Numbered from the stretch's first letter, positions 26,764 to 36,372 are shown. The stretch: 62,565 nucleotides of DNA from Alphaproteobacteria bacterium (GCA_018969425.1 JAGWYJ010000017.1:1-62565), one strand, 5' to 3'. Program-made: numbers and translations. Notes: a model not told the origin generated them from the sequence alone.

Positions 26764-27744
26764 ATGCGTATCGTTGAAAACACCGCCCGAACCGCGCAGG
26801 CGAAGCCTTCCTCCCCCATTGTCCGGCCCGTCAGGGTCGGGATCGTCGGAGCAGGAGTTTTTGGCGGGTATCACGCGCAGAAGTTCGCTCAGTCTCCTCA
26901 TGCCGAACTTATCGGCGTCATGGATCAGAGACAGGAGTCGGCAGCCGCCCTTGTGGCCCGAACCGGGCAGGGGGAGGCCTTCACCTCCCTCGACGCGCTC
27001 GCGGAGGCCTGCGATGCGCTGGTTATCGCGACCCCCGCCAGCACCCACGCGGCTCTGGCCCGGACGGCCCTGGAGGCTGGACGGCATACTCTGGTCGAAA
27101 AGCCTCTCGCACTGACCGGTCATGAGGCCCGCGCCCTGGCCGGTCTGGCGCTTGAACGCGATCTGATCCTCCAGGTCGGCCATCAGGAACGCCTGGTGTT
27201 CGCCGCCATGGGGCTCATGTCCATTCCCGAGCGTCCCAGGCGGATCGAGGCGATCCGTGCGGCGCCCCGGTCTCCTGAAGGGCGGTGCGAGGATGTCAGC
27301 GTCGTGTTCGACCTGATGATCCACGATCTCGACCTGGCCGCCGAGCTGTTCGGAGGCGATGCGGTCGCGGCGTCGGGATACGGGCGCAGCGCTCATACCC
27401 GTCTGATCGACGAAGCCTCGACCGAGCTGGTTTTCCCGGATGGGGTCGCTCGTTTGACCACGTCGCGCTGCGCTCCGGCGCGTCGGCGCTGGATGCGGAT
27501 CGATTATCCCTCTGGACGCGTCGAAATCGATTTCCTGACCCGCGAAGTGCTCAACGACACGCCCTTCGACATCCGCCTTGACCTGTCCTCCTCTCTGCCC
27601 GATCCGCTCGGGGCGGCGGATGAGGCCTTCCTCGCCGCCATTCAGGGACGCGCGACTTCCCCGGTCACAGGTGGAGTTGGGGCGAGGGCGGCGGGTCTTG
27701 CCGAGCTTGTCGAGACCAGCGCCATGATGTCGATCGCCGCCTGA
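26764..27744 (+). CDS. Gfo/Idh/MocA family oxidoreductase
   Basis: A 326-residue NAD(P)-dependent sugar or polyol dehydrogenase-like protein. The Rossmann motif VGIVGAGVFGGYHAQKFA is near residue 25, and the conserved lysine motif is HTLVEKPLAL near 115. The C-terminal alpha/beta substrate domain has VVFDLMIHDLDLAAELFG with the expected acidic residue and histidine. A 20-residue N-terminal extension precedes the fold. The substrate is unknown. It is divergent from the oxidoreductase at 25553 and precedes gltX by 119 bases. Confidence 0.9.
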   Translation: MRIVENTARTAQAKPSSPIVRPVRVGIVGAGVFGGYHAQKFAQSPHAELIGVMDQRQESAAALVARTGQGEAFTSLDALAEACDALVIATPASTHAALARTALEAGRHTLVEKPLALTGHEARALAGLALERDLILQVGHQERLVFAAMGLMSIPERPRRIEAIRAAPRSPEGRCEDVSVVFDLMIHDLDLAAELFGGDAVAASGYGRSAHTRLIDEASTELVFPDGVARLTTSRCAPARRRWMRIDYPSGRVEIDFLTREVLNDTPFDIRLDLSSSLPDPLGAADEAFLAAIQGRATSPVTGGVGARAAGLAELVETSAMMSIAA

Positions 27745-27863
27745 CGCTTTGCGTTCGGTCGCCGTCACCGGCAGGATGACGGGTCAGCTTGCCATCGCCC
27801 CCCGGATCGCGGCAGGGTGCCGATCCAGTTCGGGTCGCACCCTTCATCGAGAGTTCCTCCTTC

Positions 27864-29228
27864 ATGACGCCCAAGGTCCGTTTCGCCCCATCGCCCACGG
27901 GTAAGCTGCATGTCGGCAATATCCGCACGGCGCTGATCAACTGGCTGTTCGCACGGGCCGAAGGCGGCGTGTTCGTTCTGAGAATTGACGACACGGATAC
28001 TGAAAGATCCACGGCCGAAAACGAACAGGGCATACGCGATGATCTGACCTGGCTCGGCCTCAACTGGGATGAGACCTTTCGTCAGTCGGATCGGTTTGCG
28101 CGTTACGGGGAGGCCGCAGCCCAGCTTCGAGAGGCGGGCCGCCTCTATCCCTGCTATGAAACGGCCGAAGAGCTGGACCGGCGCCGGAAGATCGCCCTGT
28201 CCCGGGGCAGGCCGCCGGTCTACGACCGCGCAGCTCTGGCGCTGTCGGCCTCGGACCGCAAGGCGCTCGAGGCGGAGGGTCGTCGGCCGCACTGGCGCTT
28301 CCGCCTGTCCGGCGGCGCGGTGACGTGGACCGACCTTGTTCGCGGTCCCCAGTCTATCGACACCTCCTCGGTTTCCGATCCGATCCTGATCCGGGAAGAT
28401 GGCAGCTTTCTCTACACCATGCCGTCCGTGGTCGATGATGTGGATGCGGACATCACGCATGTGGTTCGCGGGGAGGATCATGTCACCAATTCCGGCGCCC
28501 AGATCGAGATTTTCGAAGCGCTCGGCGGCCGCGCCCCGCAGATGGCGCACATGCCCCTTCTGATCGGGGCGGACGGGCAGGGCCTGTCCAAGCGTCTCGG
28601 GTCGCTGTCCGTTCAGCAGCTGCGGGCTGAAGGGGTCGAGCCGCTGGCGATCGCATGCCTTCTGGGCAAGCTTGGAACCTCCGACCCGATCGAGGCGCGC
28701 AGCGAGCTCATGGAGCTCGCGCGGGAGTTCTCCTTCTCGAAGATCGGCCGGGCGCCGGCGCGTTTTGATGAGGCCGAGCTCGCCAACCTCAACGCGTCGA
28801 TCGTCCATTCCATGCCTTTCGAGGATGCGGCGCCAAGATTATCCAGGCTTGCCTATGGAGATCAGGCGCGCGCCGATTTCTGGGAGGCGATCCGCGGCAA
28901 TCTGAGCGTCTTTTCGGACGTCGCGCCCTGGTTGGCGGTCGTGTACGGCGCCGGTCTCGTGGGGCCCGATCTCAGCGAGGAGGATCGCATCTTCGCGGCT
29001 CAGGCGGCGGATCTCTTTCCCGAAGGAGAGGTTACCCTGTCCACATGGCGGGAATGGACTGAAGCCGTGAAGGCGAGCACCGGCAGAAAGGGCAAGGGAC
29101 TGTTCATGCCTCTCCGCCGCATTCTGACTGATGCGGAGAGCGGACCTGAGATGGACAGGATGCTCGTTCTCATCGGCGCCGAGAAGGCCCGCTTCCGTCT
29201 GGAACAGGCGGCGCTCAGGCGGGCGTGA
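27864..29228 (+). CDS. Glutamate--tRNA ligase
   Basis: A class I aminoacyl-tRNA synthetase of 454 residues that charges tRNA-Glu and, where Gln-tRNA synthetase is absent, also tRNA-Gln. The HIGH-equivalent is FAPSPTGKLHVGN at the N terminus, and the KMSKS-equivalent is GQGLSKRLGSLSV near residue 250. The catalytic region has LRIDDTDTERS and VVRGEDHVTNS. It lacks the zinc-binding cysteines of some GluRS. The start at 27864 gives the family N terminus; the frame runs open to 27789. Many Alphaproteobacteria have two GltX; this resembles the shorter type. Its last 14 bases overlap the convergent flavoprotein gene. Confidence 0.95.
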   Translation: MTPKVRFAPSPTGKLHVGNIRTALINWLFARAEGGVFVLRIDDTDTERSTAENEQGIRDDLTWLGLNWDETFRQSDRFARYGEAAAQLREAGRLYPCYETAEELDRRRKIALSRGRPPVYDRAALALSASDRKALEAEGRRPHWRFRLSGGAVTWTDLVRGPQSIDTSSVSDPILIREDGSFLYTMPSVVDDVDADITHVVRGEDHVTNSGAQIEIFEALGGRAPQMAHMPLLIGADGQGLSKRLGSLSVQQLRAEGVEPLAIACLLGKLGTSDPIEARSELMELAREFSFSKIGRAPARFDEAELANLNASIVHSMPFEDAAPRLSRLAYGDQARADFWEAIRGNLSVFSDVAPWLAVVYGAGLVGPDLSEEDRIFAAQAADLFPEGEVTLSTWREWTEAVKASTGRKGKGLFMPLRRILTDAESGPEMDRMLVLIGAEKARFRLEQAALRRA

Positions 29229-30849
29229 GCGCCTGAGCGTAACTCAGGCCCACCGCTTCGGCCACGCGGATGCCGTCCACGGCCGCCGACAGTATCCCTC
29301 CGGCATAACCTGCGCCCTCTCCGGCAGGGTAAAGTCCGCGAAGGTTCAGGCTTTCGAAATTTCGTCCGCGCGTCATGCGCACCGGCGATGACGTGCGCGT
29401 CTCGACGCCTGTCATAACCGCATCGTTCATAGCGAAGCCCGGGATCTGGCGGGCGAAGGCCGGCAGGGCCTCCCGGATGGCCTCGACAGCGAAATCCGGC
29501 AGGCAGTCCCTCAGATCCGCCGGCGACACGCCAGGCTTGTAGGACGGGAGGACATCGCCCAGATGAGTGCTCGCGCGCCCGGCCAGAAAGTCCTCCACCC
29601 GCTGACCCGGCGCCTGCCAGTTCGATCCGCCTGCGATGAAGGCCCTCTCTTCCCAGTGACGCTGGAAGGCGATGCCGGCGAGAGGGGTCTCACGGGCGTC
29701 TCCGGGAAAGTCTGATGGGTCGACACCCACGACGATGCCCGCGTTCGCATTCCGCTCCTTGCGGGAATACTGGCTCATCCCGTTGGTGACGAGCCGTCCG
29801 GGTTCTGACGCTGCGGCGACGACCGTACCGCCCGGGCACATGCAGAAGGAATAGACCGATCGGTTGTTCGATGCGTGATAGGCGAGCTTGTAGTCCGCGG
29901 CGCCGAGGAGGCGATGGCCGGCATGAGGGCCGAACCGGGCGGCGTCGATCACCGACTGGGGATGTTCGATACGGACGCCGATGGATAAGGGCTTGGGCTC
30001 GAAGAAGACGCCGCGCGCGTGGAGCATTTCGAACGTGTCGCGAGCGCTGTGACCCAGAGCCATCACCACGCGTTCGGCCGAAAGGGTCGTTCCATCGGCG
30101 AGCCCGACCCCTGCTATCCGTCGCGACGGGCCTTCGCCCGCGGTCAGTATGTCGGTGACCTGCTGACGGAAACGGATCTCTCCGCCGAGCGCGGTGATCT
30201 TCTCCCTCATCGATTCCACCATCGAGACCAGCCGAAAGGTGCCGATATGAGGTTTTGAAACGTAGAGGATTTCCTCAGGAGCGCCGGCCTCGACGAATTC
30301 GGTCAGCACTTTGCGTCCCAGATGATTGGGATCGCGGATCTGGCTGTAGAGCTTACCATCCGAGAAGGTTCCCGCGCCGCCTTCGCCGAACTGGGCGTTA
30401 GACGCCGGGTCGAGCACCCCCTGGCGCCAGAAGCGGAAGGTGTCCACGGTGCGCTCGCGGACGATCTTGCCCCGTTCAAGGATGATCGGCGCGAAACCCA
30501 TTTCGGCCAGGATAAGCCCGGCGAAGAGGCCGCAGGGGCCCATGCCGACCACCACCGGCCTCAGAGCGTCGGGCGGGGCGCTGGCGACCTGCCTGTAAGA
30601 GGTGTCCGGCGTCGGCGTGATACGGGTGTCGCGGGCAAACGCCTTGAGGACGGCCCCCTCGTTCCGGATATCGGCGTCGATCGTGTAAACGAGCTGAATG
30701 GCGGAGCTTTTTCGAGCGTCGACGCCGCGCTTGAAGATGCTGAAACCTGACAATCGCTCAGGTCCGATCTTCAGGCGGCTGAGCACGGCCTCCTGCAGCG
30801 CCGCCTCAGGGTGGTTGAGCGGCAATCTGAGTTCGTGGATCCGGATCAC
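29215..30849 (-). CDS. FAD-dependent oxidoreductase of the COG2509 type
   Basis: A 544-residue flavoprotein of a widespread uncharacterised dehydrogenase family. The short N-terminal domain starts VIRIHELRLPLNHPEAALQ. The FAD-binding VVVGMGPCGLFAGLILAEMG follows near residue 105, then GEGGAGTFSDGKLYSQI, which is diagnostic of the family. The C terminus has GLYPAGEGAGYAGGILSAAV. I chose GTG at 30849 because this N terminus fits the family and the longer frame to 30912 starts inside the terminator of the upstream gene. The substrate and acceptor are unknown. Tail-to-tail overlap with gltX is 14 bases. Confidence 0.87.
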   Translation of the reverse strand: MIRIHELRLPLNHPEAALQEAVLSRLKIGPERLSGFSIFKRGVDARKSSAIQLVYTIDADIRNEGAVLKAFARDTRITPTPDTSYRQVASAPPDALRPVVVGMGPCGLFAGLILAEMGFAPIILERGKIVRERTVDTFRFWRQGVLDPASNAQFGEGGAGTFSDGKLYSQIRDPNHLGRKVLTEFVEAGAPEEILYVSKPHIGTFRLVSMVESMREKITALGGEIRFRQQVTDILTAGEGPSRRIAGVGLADGTTLSAERVVMALGHSARDTFEMLHARGVFFEPKPLSIGVRIEHPQSVIDAARFGPHAGHRLLGAADYKLAYHASNNRSVYSFCMCPGGTVVAAASEPGRLVTNGMSQYSRKERNANAGIVVGVDPSDFPGDARETPLAGIAFQRHWEERAFIAGGSNWQAPGQRVEDFLAGRASTHLGDVLPSYKPGVSPADLRDCLPDFAVEAIREALPAFARQIPGFAMNDAVMTGVETRTSSPVRMTRGRNFESLNLRGLYPAGEGAGYAGGILSAAVDGIRVAEAVGLSYAQALTPA

Positions 30850-30914
30850 GTCGCGTTCATCCCGCCGCCGTCTGAGCCTGCAGACGCCCGGCGTTATAGA
30901 GCTGTCCGACACGA

Positions 30915-30944
30915 AGGGGAAACCCCCCGTCCGCAGACGGGGGG
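30915..30944 (-). terminator. Terminator after the quinohemoprotein dehydrogenase
   Basis: CCCCCCGT (30923-30930) pairs with ACGGGGGG (30937-30944) around a 6-base loop. On the minus strand TTTCCCCTT follows. It begins 7 bases after the stop at 30952. Confidence 0.7.
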
Positions 30945-30951
30945 AGTTCGA

Positions 30952-33129
30952 TCAGCGTCCTGCCGACGCCGCCGCGACAGCGGCTTCCTGGCGGGCTTTT
31001 TCCGAGTTGGCCTCGCGAATGACATAGGCCTGAATAGCCTCTGACTCGCCCGGTCTCAGGCTTGCCTTGAAGCCCGGCATGCCGCGCTGGGCGCGGTTGC
31101 CTTCGAGGACGGCGCCGTTCCAGGCCGCGACATCTCTCAGAAGCGCGCTGTAGCGGAGATCGGGGCCGATGGATCCGGCGGCTGCGACGGCCTGGGCGCC
31201 GTGGCAGGTTGCGCAGTTGTTTCGGAAACCCTGCTCGCCTTCTGCGACTGTTTCATTGTTGGCGGTCAGCAGCGGCGGATCGATTGTCACCTTCAGCGGC
31301 TCGGAGCTTTTCTCGAGGGCCTCCGGAAGCTTGGCTGTCCCGCCCGCCTTGAAGACAAGAATGCGCGAATTGTTGCCGCTCACCGGGTTCGTCCGGGCCT
31401 GGCCTTCCGGCAGTCCGCGAGCCCCGACGAGGATTGCGACGTGCTGCTGACCGTTGACGAGGAAGGTCGAAGCGGCCGCCACAACCCGCGCCTGTGTCGG
31501 CGCCGACCAGAGCTTTTCTCCGTTGTCCGCCCGATAGGCGACGAACTCGCCCTTGTGATTGCCGGAGAAGATCAGGTTTCCGGAGGTCGCCAGAAGACCG
31601 CTCGCTCCATAGACATCGTTTTTGATGCGGAAGACTTCCTTACCTTTGATGGGGTCGTAGGCGAGGATGTAGCTTTCCACGTTGCCGCGCGGGGGCGCGC
31701 CGGGCTGGGAGTAAAGGCTGGAGCCGCCGGCGAAATCGGTTCCGGTGTTCCAGCCCTGAAGGTTGACCTTGAACTCCTTCGGGCCTGCATAGGCGGCGTT
31801 GGAGTGGGTCACCGGCAGATAGACATATCCGGTCTCGGGGCTGAAGGCCATCGGATGCCAGTTGTGCATGCCAAGAGCTCCGGGCGCCACGATCACGGGG
31901 ATGCCGGTCTTGTCGAAGCGTGCGGAGGGGATCTCGACCGGACGTCCGGTCTTCATGTCGACGTGCGTCGCCCATGTCAGCGGAGCGAATTTCTCTGCAG
32001 AGAGCAGTTCGCCGGTCTTGGCGTCGAGGACGTAAAAGAAACCGTTCTTGGGCGCCTGCATGACCACGCGACGCTTGCCGGTCGGGTAGTTCAGGTCAGC
32101 GATCATGATCGGCTGCGTCGCGGTGTAGTCCCAGGTTTCTCCCGGCGTGGTCTGATAATGCCACTTGTAGGCGCCCGTGTTCGGATCCAGCGCCACGATC
32201 GAGGACAGATAGAGGTTGTCTCCGCCGCCCGGGCTGCGGATCGCCTGATTCCAGGGCGTCCCGTTGCCTGTTCCGACATAAAGGGTGTCGAGGTCGGGAT
32301 CATAAGCCATGCCGTCCCAGACCGTGCCGCCGCCGCCGAGCTTCCACCATTCGCCGTTCCAGGTCTTGGCGGCTTCGGCGAGCTCCGGCTGCTCGAAGGG
32401 CTGGGAGGGATCGCCCGGCACGGAGTACCAGCGCCAGACCTGATCACCCGTTTCAGCGTCATACGCGGTCACGTAGCCGCGCACCCGGTACTCCGCGCCT
32501 CCGTTGCCGATGACGACCTTGCCTTTAACGATCCGCGGAACGCCGGTGATGGTGTAGGGCAGGGAGGTGTCTGTGGTCTGTTTTTCCCAGACGACTGAGC
32601 CGGTGCGGCCGTTGAGGGCGATCAGACGGCCGTCGATCGTGCCGACATAGATCTTGCCGTTCCAGGCGGCGACGCCCCGGTTGACCACGTCGCAGCAGGC
32701 GTCCGCGCCCTTCGCGCGATCGATCTTCGGGTCATATTCCCAGATCTTCGCGCCTGAGGTGATGTCATAGGCTTTGACCATGCTCCATGCGGTCGTGAGG
32801 TACAGCACGCCGTCGACCACGACAGGGGTCGATTCCTGTCCCCGTTCCGTGTCGATGTCGGAGTACCAGGCGAGGCCGAGGTTCTTGACGTTCGACTCGT
32901 TGATCTGGTCGAGCGGGCTGAAGCGGTCTTCGTGGTAGTTGCGACCTGTCGTCAGCCAGACCCCCGGATCGCTGTCGGCGATCAGGCGTTCGGCGGTCAC
33001 CGCCGCTGCGCCCACGGGATTGGCGACACCCGCGGCCGTTGTCCCCGCCGGCTGAGTGGGGGCGTTGTTGCTGCAGGCGGCCAGGAGGGCCGGAACGGCC
33101 ACGGCCAATGACATCAGGTAAGCGCGCAT
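30952..33129 (-). CDS. PQQ-dependent quinohemoprotein alcohol dehydrogenase
   Basis: A periplasmic enzyme of 725 residues that oxidises alcohols with PQQ and passes electrons to its own C-terminal cytochrome. The start at 33129 has AGGA 8 bases upstream. The signal peptide ends in a lipobox (ALLAACSNN), so the protein is probably lipid-anchored. An eight-bladed propeller follows: the adjacent-cysteine disulfide is DACCDVV near residue 115, the metal ligands are in GNGGAEYR and VGTGNGTPWN, and the catalytic Asp is in GETWDYTATQP. Residue +2 after that Asp is Thr, as in calcium rather than lanthanide enzymes. The heme site NNCATCHGA is near residue 640. No pqq genes are in the window. Confidence 0.94.
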   Translation of the reverse strand: MRAYLMSLAVAVPALLAACSNNAPTQPAGTTAAGVANPVGAAAVTAERLIADSDPGVWLTTGRNYHEDRFSPLDQINESNVKNLGLAWYSDIDTERGQESTPVVVDGVLYLTTAWSMVKAYDITSGAKIWEYDPKIDRAKGADACCDVVNRGVAAWNGKIYVGTIDGRLIALNGRTGSVVWEKQTTDTSLPYTITGVPRIVKGKVVIGNGGAEYRVRGYVTAYDAETGDQVWRWYSVPGDPSQPFEQPELAEAAKTWNGEWWKLGGGGTVWDGMAYDPDLDTLYVGTGNGTPWNQAIRSPGGGDNLYLSSIVALDPNTGAYKWHYQTTPGETWDYTATQPIMIADLNYPTGKRRVVMQAPKNGFFYVLDAKTGELLSAEKFAPLTWATHVDMKTGRPVEIPSARFDKTGIPVIVAPGALGMHNWHPMAFSPETGYVYLPVTHSNAAYAGPKEFKVNLQGWNTGTDFAGGSSLYSQPGAPPRGNVESYILAYDPIKGKEVFRIKNDVYGASGLLATSGNLIFSGNHKGEFVAYRADNGEKLWSAPTQARVVAAASTFLVNGQQHVAILVGARGLPEGQARTNPVSGNNSRILVFKAGGTAKLPEALEKSSEPLKVTIDPPLLTANNETVAEGEQGFRNNCATCHGAQAVAAAGSIGPDLRYSALLRDVAAWNGAVLEGNRAQRGMPGFKASLRPGESEAIQAYVIREANSEKARQEAAVAAASAGR

Positions 33130-33270
33130 AGACAGTGTCCTCATCCCTTTTTCGGCGGCTTTCGGGTTTTTTTACCCCGCCGTCGCGCCGGACTGACCCG
33201 TCGTCGCGGCGCTCTCAAGCCCTACCCTAGGTCGCTGCGGACGCTGGGGCAATACGGGGCGCGCCCGCCT

Positions 33271-33288
33271 CCTGACGTTTTCGTCAGG
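33271..33288. other. Perfect 7-bp stem-loop between LOG and quinoprotein genes
   Basis: CCTGACG and CGTCAGG flank a TTTT loop. It lies 20 bases after the LOG stop and about 140 bases before the dehydrogenase start on the minus strand. It could be a weak terminator or an operator; no T run follows on the minus strand. Confidence 0.3.
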
Positions 33289-33307
33289 CCCCGGGTCGCG
33301 GATGAGC

Positions 33308-33868
33308 TCAGTCGAGGCGCACCGCTCTCGTTTCAAGGGCGAGGAGGGCCTCCTCGGGGCTCCGGACGTCGGCTATGAGGTCCCGGAAGGACGCGGGCGC
33401 AAAACCGCCTTCGATCACGTGATCGATAAGGTGAAAGAACGGCGCCCAGTAGCCGTTCTCGGAGATGAAGGCCATCGGCTTTCGGTGGAGGGCGAGTTTG
33501 GCCCACGAGAGGGTCTCCACCGCTTCCTCCAGCGTCCCGATACCTCCTGGAAGCACGATGAAGGCGTCGGCCTGCTCGAACAGGATCTGCTTGCGTTCAT
33601 GCATGGTGTCCACGATGCGGTGCTCGACCGTCGTGAGAACGCCTTCCACCGACTGGAGAAACCGCGGCATCACGCCGAGAACGCGGCCGCCGGCGTCATG
33701 GGCTGCGCTGGCCGTCGCCCCCATCAGGCCCACATGTCCGCCCCCGTAAACCAGCCTCCAGCCCCGTCGTGCGATCGCCTCGCCCGTCGCCCGGGCGAGG
33801 GCGATATACGATGGGTCGATATCGTTGGACGATCCGCAGTAGACGGTGACGGACGTGATCCCGGTCAT
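33308..33868 (-). CDS. LOG family protein (TIGR00730, cytokinin riboside 5'-monophosphate phosphoribohydrolase-like)
   Basis: A 186-residue Rossmann-fold protein whose relatives cleave AMP or cytokinin nucleotides to base and ribose 5-phosphate. The start region SVTVYCGSSNDIDP, GGGHVGLMGATASAA near residue 45 and the signature LPGGIGTLEEAVETLSWA near 108 are all present, with MHERKQILFEQAD between them. Length matches the family. Its bacterial role outside plant interaction is nucleotide salvage or unknown. It is divergent from the ABC exporter, with about 105 bases between them. Confidence 0.93.
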   Translation of the reverse strand: MTGITSVTVYCGSSNDIDPSYIALARATGEAIARRGWRLVYGGGHVGLMGATASAAHDAGGRVLGVMPRFLQSVEGVLTTVEHRIVDTMHERKQILFEQADAFIVLPGGIGTLEEAVETLSWAKLALHRKPMAFISENGYWAPFFHLIDHVIEGGFAPASFRDLIADVRSPEEALLALETRAVRLD

Positions 33869-33973
33869 TTCTTATCTCGCACAGCTTTGTCTTCCTTCAA
33901 CATGGTCCCGTTCTTTGACTTCGGAAAGGGGCGGTCTGGCGATCGGGCCGGGACTGGCGTAGAGACCCCAATC

Positions 33974-35824
33974 ATGTCGCCACATTCAGACGCTGTCCGC
34001 ACCGACGTTGACGCCCTTGAAGTTCGCAAGGCGGGACTGGGTCTGTCTCTGGCCCGCATCGGACTGATCCTCGCCCGCCCGGAGCTTAAGGTCTGGCGGC
34101 CGATGATGGTCGCCTCTCTTCTCCTGACGCTTGCCGGCAAATTGCTGGCGGTCGCGGCGCCGGTGTATTTCGGGCAGGCCGTCAACCAGCTCGGGGCCGG
34201 CGAGGCGGCGCTGACAAGCGTGGCGATCGCGATTGGCCTGTGGTCGGCTGCCCGTTTTCTGTCCGCCTGTCTGCCTTATGCGCGCGATGCGATTTTCGCC
34301 CCTATCAGTCAGGCGGCCCAGCGCGTCATCGCGGTCGACGCTTTCGGAAAGGCGCAGTCCCTCTCCCTCCAGTTTCACCAGACCCGAAGAACGGGCGCCC
34401 TCAACCGGGTGATTGAGCGGGGGGCCGGAGCCCTCGACACCCTGATCCGGTTTCTTGCGTTCAGCATCGGTCCCACGCTGATCGAGCTGGCCCTCGCATC
34501 CGCCGTTCTGGCGACCATTTATGGCGGATGGTCAGCGCTTGCCGCCGTGGCCACGGTCGCGCTGTACGGGGCTTTCACCTTCTTCGTCACCAATAAGAGA
34601 GTGATCCAGCAGCGCCGCCTCAATGAGGCGGATACGGAGCTTCGCGCCCGTGCTGTCGACAGTCTCAATAATTTCGAGACCGTCAAAGCGTTTGCTGCGG
34701 AGGCGCGGGAGACCGCCCGCTATGATCAGGCTCTTGCGGCTTACAATGTCCGCATGGTGGAGACCTCCCGGTCGCTGGCCTTTCTCAATGCGGGTCAGGA
34801 ACTGATCATGAATCTCGGCCTGACGGCGGTCGCCGCATTGACCGCCTGGGCCGCTCTTGGCGGTCAGGGCGAGGCGCGACCCGGCGATCTGGCCGCCGTT
34901 ACGCTGATCATGATGAACCTCTATCGCCCATTGAACATCCTTGGCTGGGCGTTCCGGGAGATCAAGCAGGGCGCGGTCGATCTGGAGAAACTGTTCGGTC
35001 TGATGGGAATGGTCCCCGAGGTTGCGGACCGGCCTGGCGCTCCGGCTTTTGTTCCGGGAGGAGGGCGTATTGAGTTTGATGCGGTCACGTTCGCCCACGA
35101 GGCGCGCGCCGGCGGTCTTGACCGGGTGTCCTTCACCGCCCAGCCAGGCGCCCGGATCGCGATCGTCGGTCCCTCCGGCGCGGGCAAGTCGACCCTGCTC
35201 AAGCTCCTTTTCCGCTTTTACGACGTCCAGGGCGGAGCGATCCGCATCGACGGACAGGATGTTCGCGAGGTCACTCAGGCCTCCCTCCGCGAGGCGATCG
35301 GCCTGGTTCCGCAGGATGTCACCCTGTTCAACACCACGCTTCTCGAGAACCTCATTTACGGACGACCCGAGGCGACCGAGGCGGAGGTGAGCGAGGCGGT
35401 GCGCAAGGCCAGGTTGAGCGAGTTTGTCGCGGCTCTGCCTCAGGGGTGGGATACGCGGGTCGGCGAGAGGGGCGTGAAGCTTTCAGGCGGCGAACGCCAG
35501 CGGGTCGGGATTGCGCGGGCGATTTTGAGAAATCCTGCGATCCTGGTGCTCGATGAGGCCACATCGGCCCTTGATTCCGCGACCGAGGCGGAGGTTCAGC
35601 TGGCGCTTGATGAAGCGTCCAAAGGACGTACGACGCTTCTGGTCGCTCACCGCCTGTCGACCGTAGCGGGCGCCGACGTGATCGTCGTGCTGGATGAGGG
35701 GCGGGTGATCGAAGCCGGCGCGCATGACGAATTGCTGGCGAGGGGCGGTCTCTACGCAGATCTGTGGCGGCGTCAGGCCCGTATGCAGGTCATGGAGCCC
35801 GAGGCTTCGGTCCTGTCGGCCTGA
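33974..35824 (+). CDS. ATM1-type ABC exporter (permease-ATPase half transporter)
   Basis: A 616-residue half transporter that works as a homodimer in the inner membrane. The ATM1/ABCB7 group exports glutathione-linked metal or polysulfide compounds. Six helices span residues 40-330; LSLQFHQTRRTGALNRVIER is the group-typical coupling region. The ATPase domain has Walker A GPSGAGKST, Q-loop LVPQDVTLF, signature LSGGERQRV, Walker B ILVLDEATSALDS and H-loop VAHRLST. I took 33974; an ATG at 33902 in frame is possible, and anything further upstream overlaps LOG. The glutathione peroxidase gene 43 bases on supports a link to glutathione chemistry. Confidence 0.92.
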   Translation: MSPHSDAVRTDVDALEVRKAGLGLSLARIGLILARPELKVWRPMMVASLLLTLAGKLLAVAAPVYFGQAVNQLGAGEAALTSVAIAIGLWSAARFLSACLPYARDAIFAPISQAAQRVIAVDAFGKAQSLSLQFHQTRRTGALNRVIERGAGALDTLIRFLAFSIGPTLIELALASAVLATIYGGWSALAAVATVALYGAFTFFVTNKRVIQQRRLNEADTELRARAVDSLNNFETVKAFAAEARETARYDQALAAYNVRMVETSRSLAFLNAGQELIMNLGLTAVAALTAWAALGGQGEARPGDLAAVTLIMMNLYRPLNILGWAFREIKQGAVDLEKLFGLMGMVPEVADRPGAPAFVPGGGRIEFDAVTFAHEARAGGLDRVSFTAQPGARIAIVGPSGAGKSTLLKLLFRFYDVQGGAIRIDGQDVREVTQASLREAIGLVPQDVTLFNTTLLENLIYGRPEATEAEVSEAVRKARLSEFVAALPQGWDTRVGERGVKLSGGERQRVGIARAILRNPAILVLDEATSALDSATEAEVQLALDEASKGRTTLLVAHRLSTVAGADVIVVLDEGRVIEAGAHDELLARGGLYADLWRRQARMQVMEPEASVLSA

Positions 35825-35866
35825 CGGGATGAACGTCCTCGGCGTCTTATGACGAGGGGGAGACAG

Positions 35867-36343
35867 ATGTCCGGAGCGTTCGATTTCTCGTTTACGGCGA
35901 TCGATGGGTCGCCTTTGCCGCTGGCGTCCTTTCGCGGTCGGGTCCTGCTTGTGGTGAACGTCGCATCCCGCTGCGGTTTCACCCCACAGTATGCGGGTTT
36001 GCAGAAGCTTCACGAGACCTACTCCCCCAGGGGGCTGACCGTGATCGGCGCGCCCTCCAATGAGTTCATGGGGCAGGAGCCGGGGAGCGAAGCGGAGATC
36101 GCGCGGTTCTGCTCTCTCACCTATGGCGTGACGTTCCCGATGACCTCCAAGATCGAGGTTAAAGGGGGCGAGGCTCATCCTTTTTACGCCTGGGCTGCAG
36201 GCGCTCTGGGAGAGAGCGGCCGTCCTGGCTGGAATTTCCACAAGATCCTCGTTGGGAGAGACGGTCAGGCCGTCGCCGGCTATTCTTCGCGGGTGACGCC
36301 TCAGGATCCTGTTCTCATCGGAGCTCTCGAGGAACTCCTCTGA
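35867..36343 (+). CDS. Glutathione peroxidase (Cys type)
   Basis: A thiol peroxidase of 158 residues that reduces hydroperoxides using glutathione or thioredoxin. The peroxidatic cysteine is in NVASRCGFTPQY near residue 36, the Gln of the tetrad in NEFMGQEPG and the Trp-Asn pair in WNFHKILVGR. It uses Cys, not selenocysteine. The segment before the Gln reads GAPSNEF, where many relatives have PCNQF, so a resolving cysteine is absent there. The start at 35867 is preceded by a GAGGGGGAGA run. It follows the ATM1 exporter and may share its transcript. Confidence 0.92.
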   Translation: MSGAFDFSFTAIDGSPLPLASFRGRVLLVVNVASRCGFTPQYAGLQKLHETYSPRGLTVIGAPSNEFMGQEPGSEAEIARFCSLTYGVTFPMTSKIEVKGGEAHPFYAWAAGALGESGRPGWNFHKILVGRDGQAVAGYSSRVTPQDPVLIGALEELL

Positions 36344-36372
36344 TCGGAAAAGGGCGCAGTTTGCGGGGGCCG

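Noticed and set aside
31201..32598. 465-codon open frame antisense to the quinohemoprotein dehydrogenase
   Set aside because: The minus strand encodes an unmistakable PQQ enzyme with heme motif; this frame has none of its own.
33302..33973. Long N-terminal extension of the ABC exporter frame
   Set aside because: It runs antisense through the whole LOG gene, which has clear family motifs. The exporter begins near 33974.
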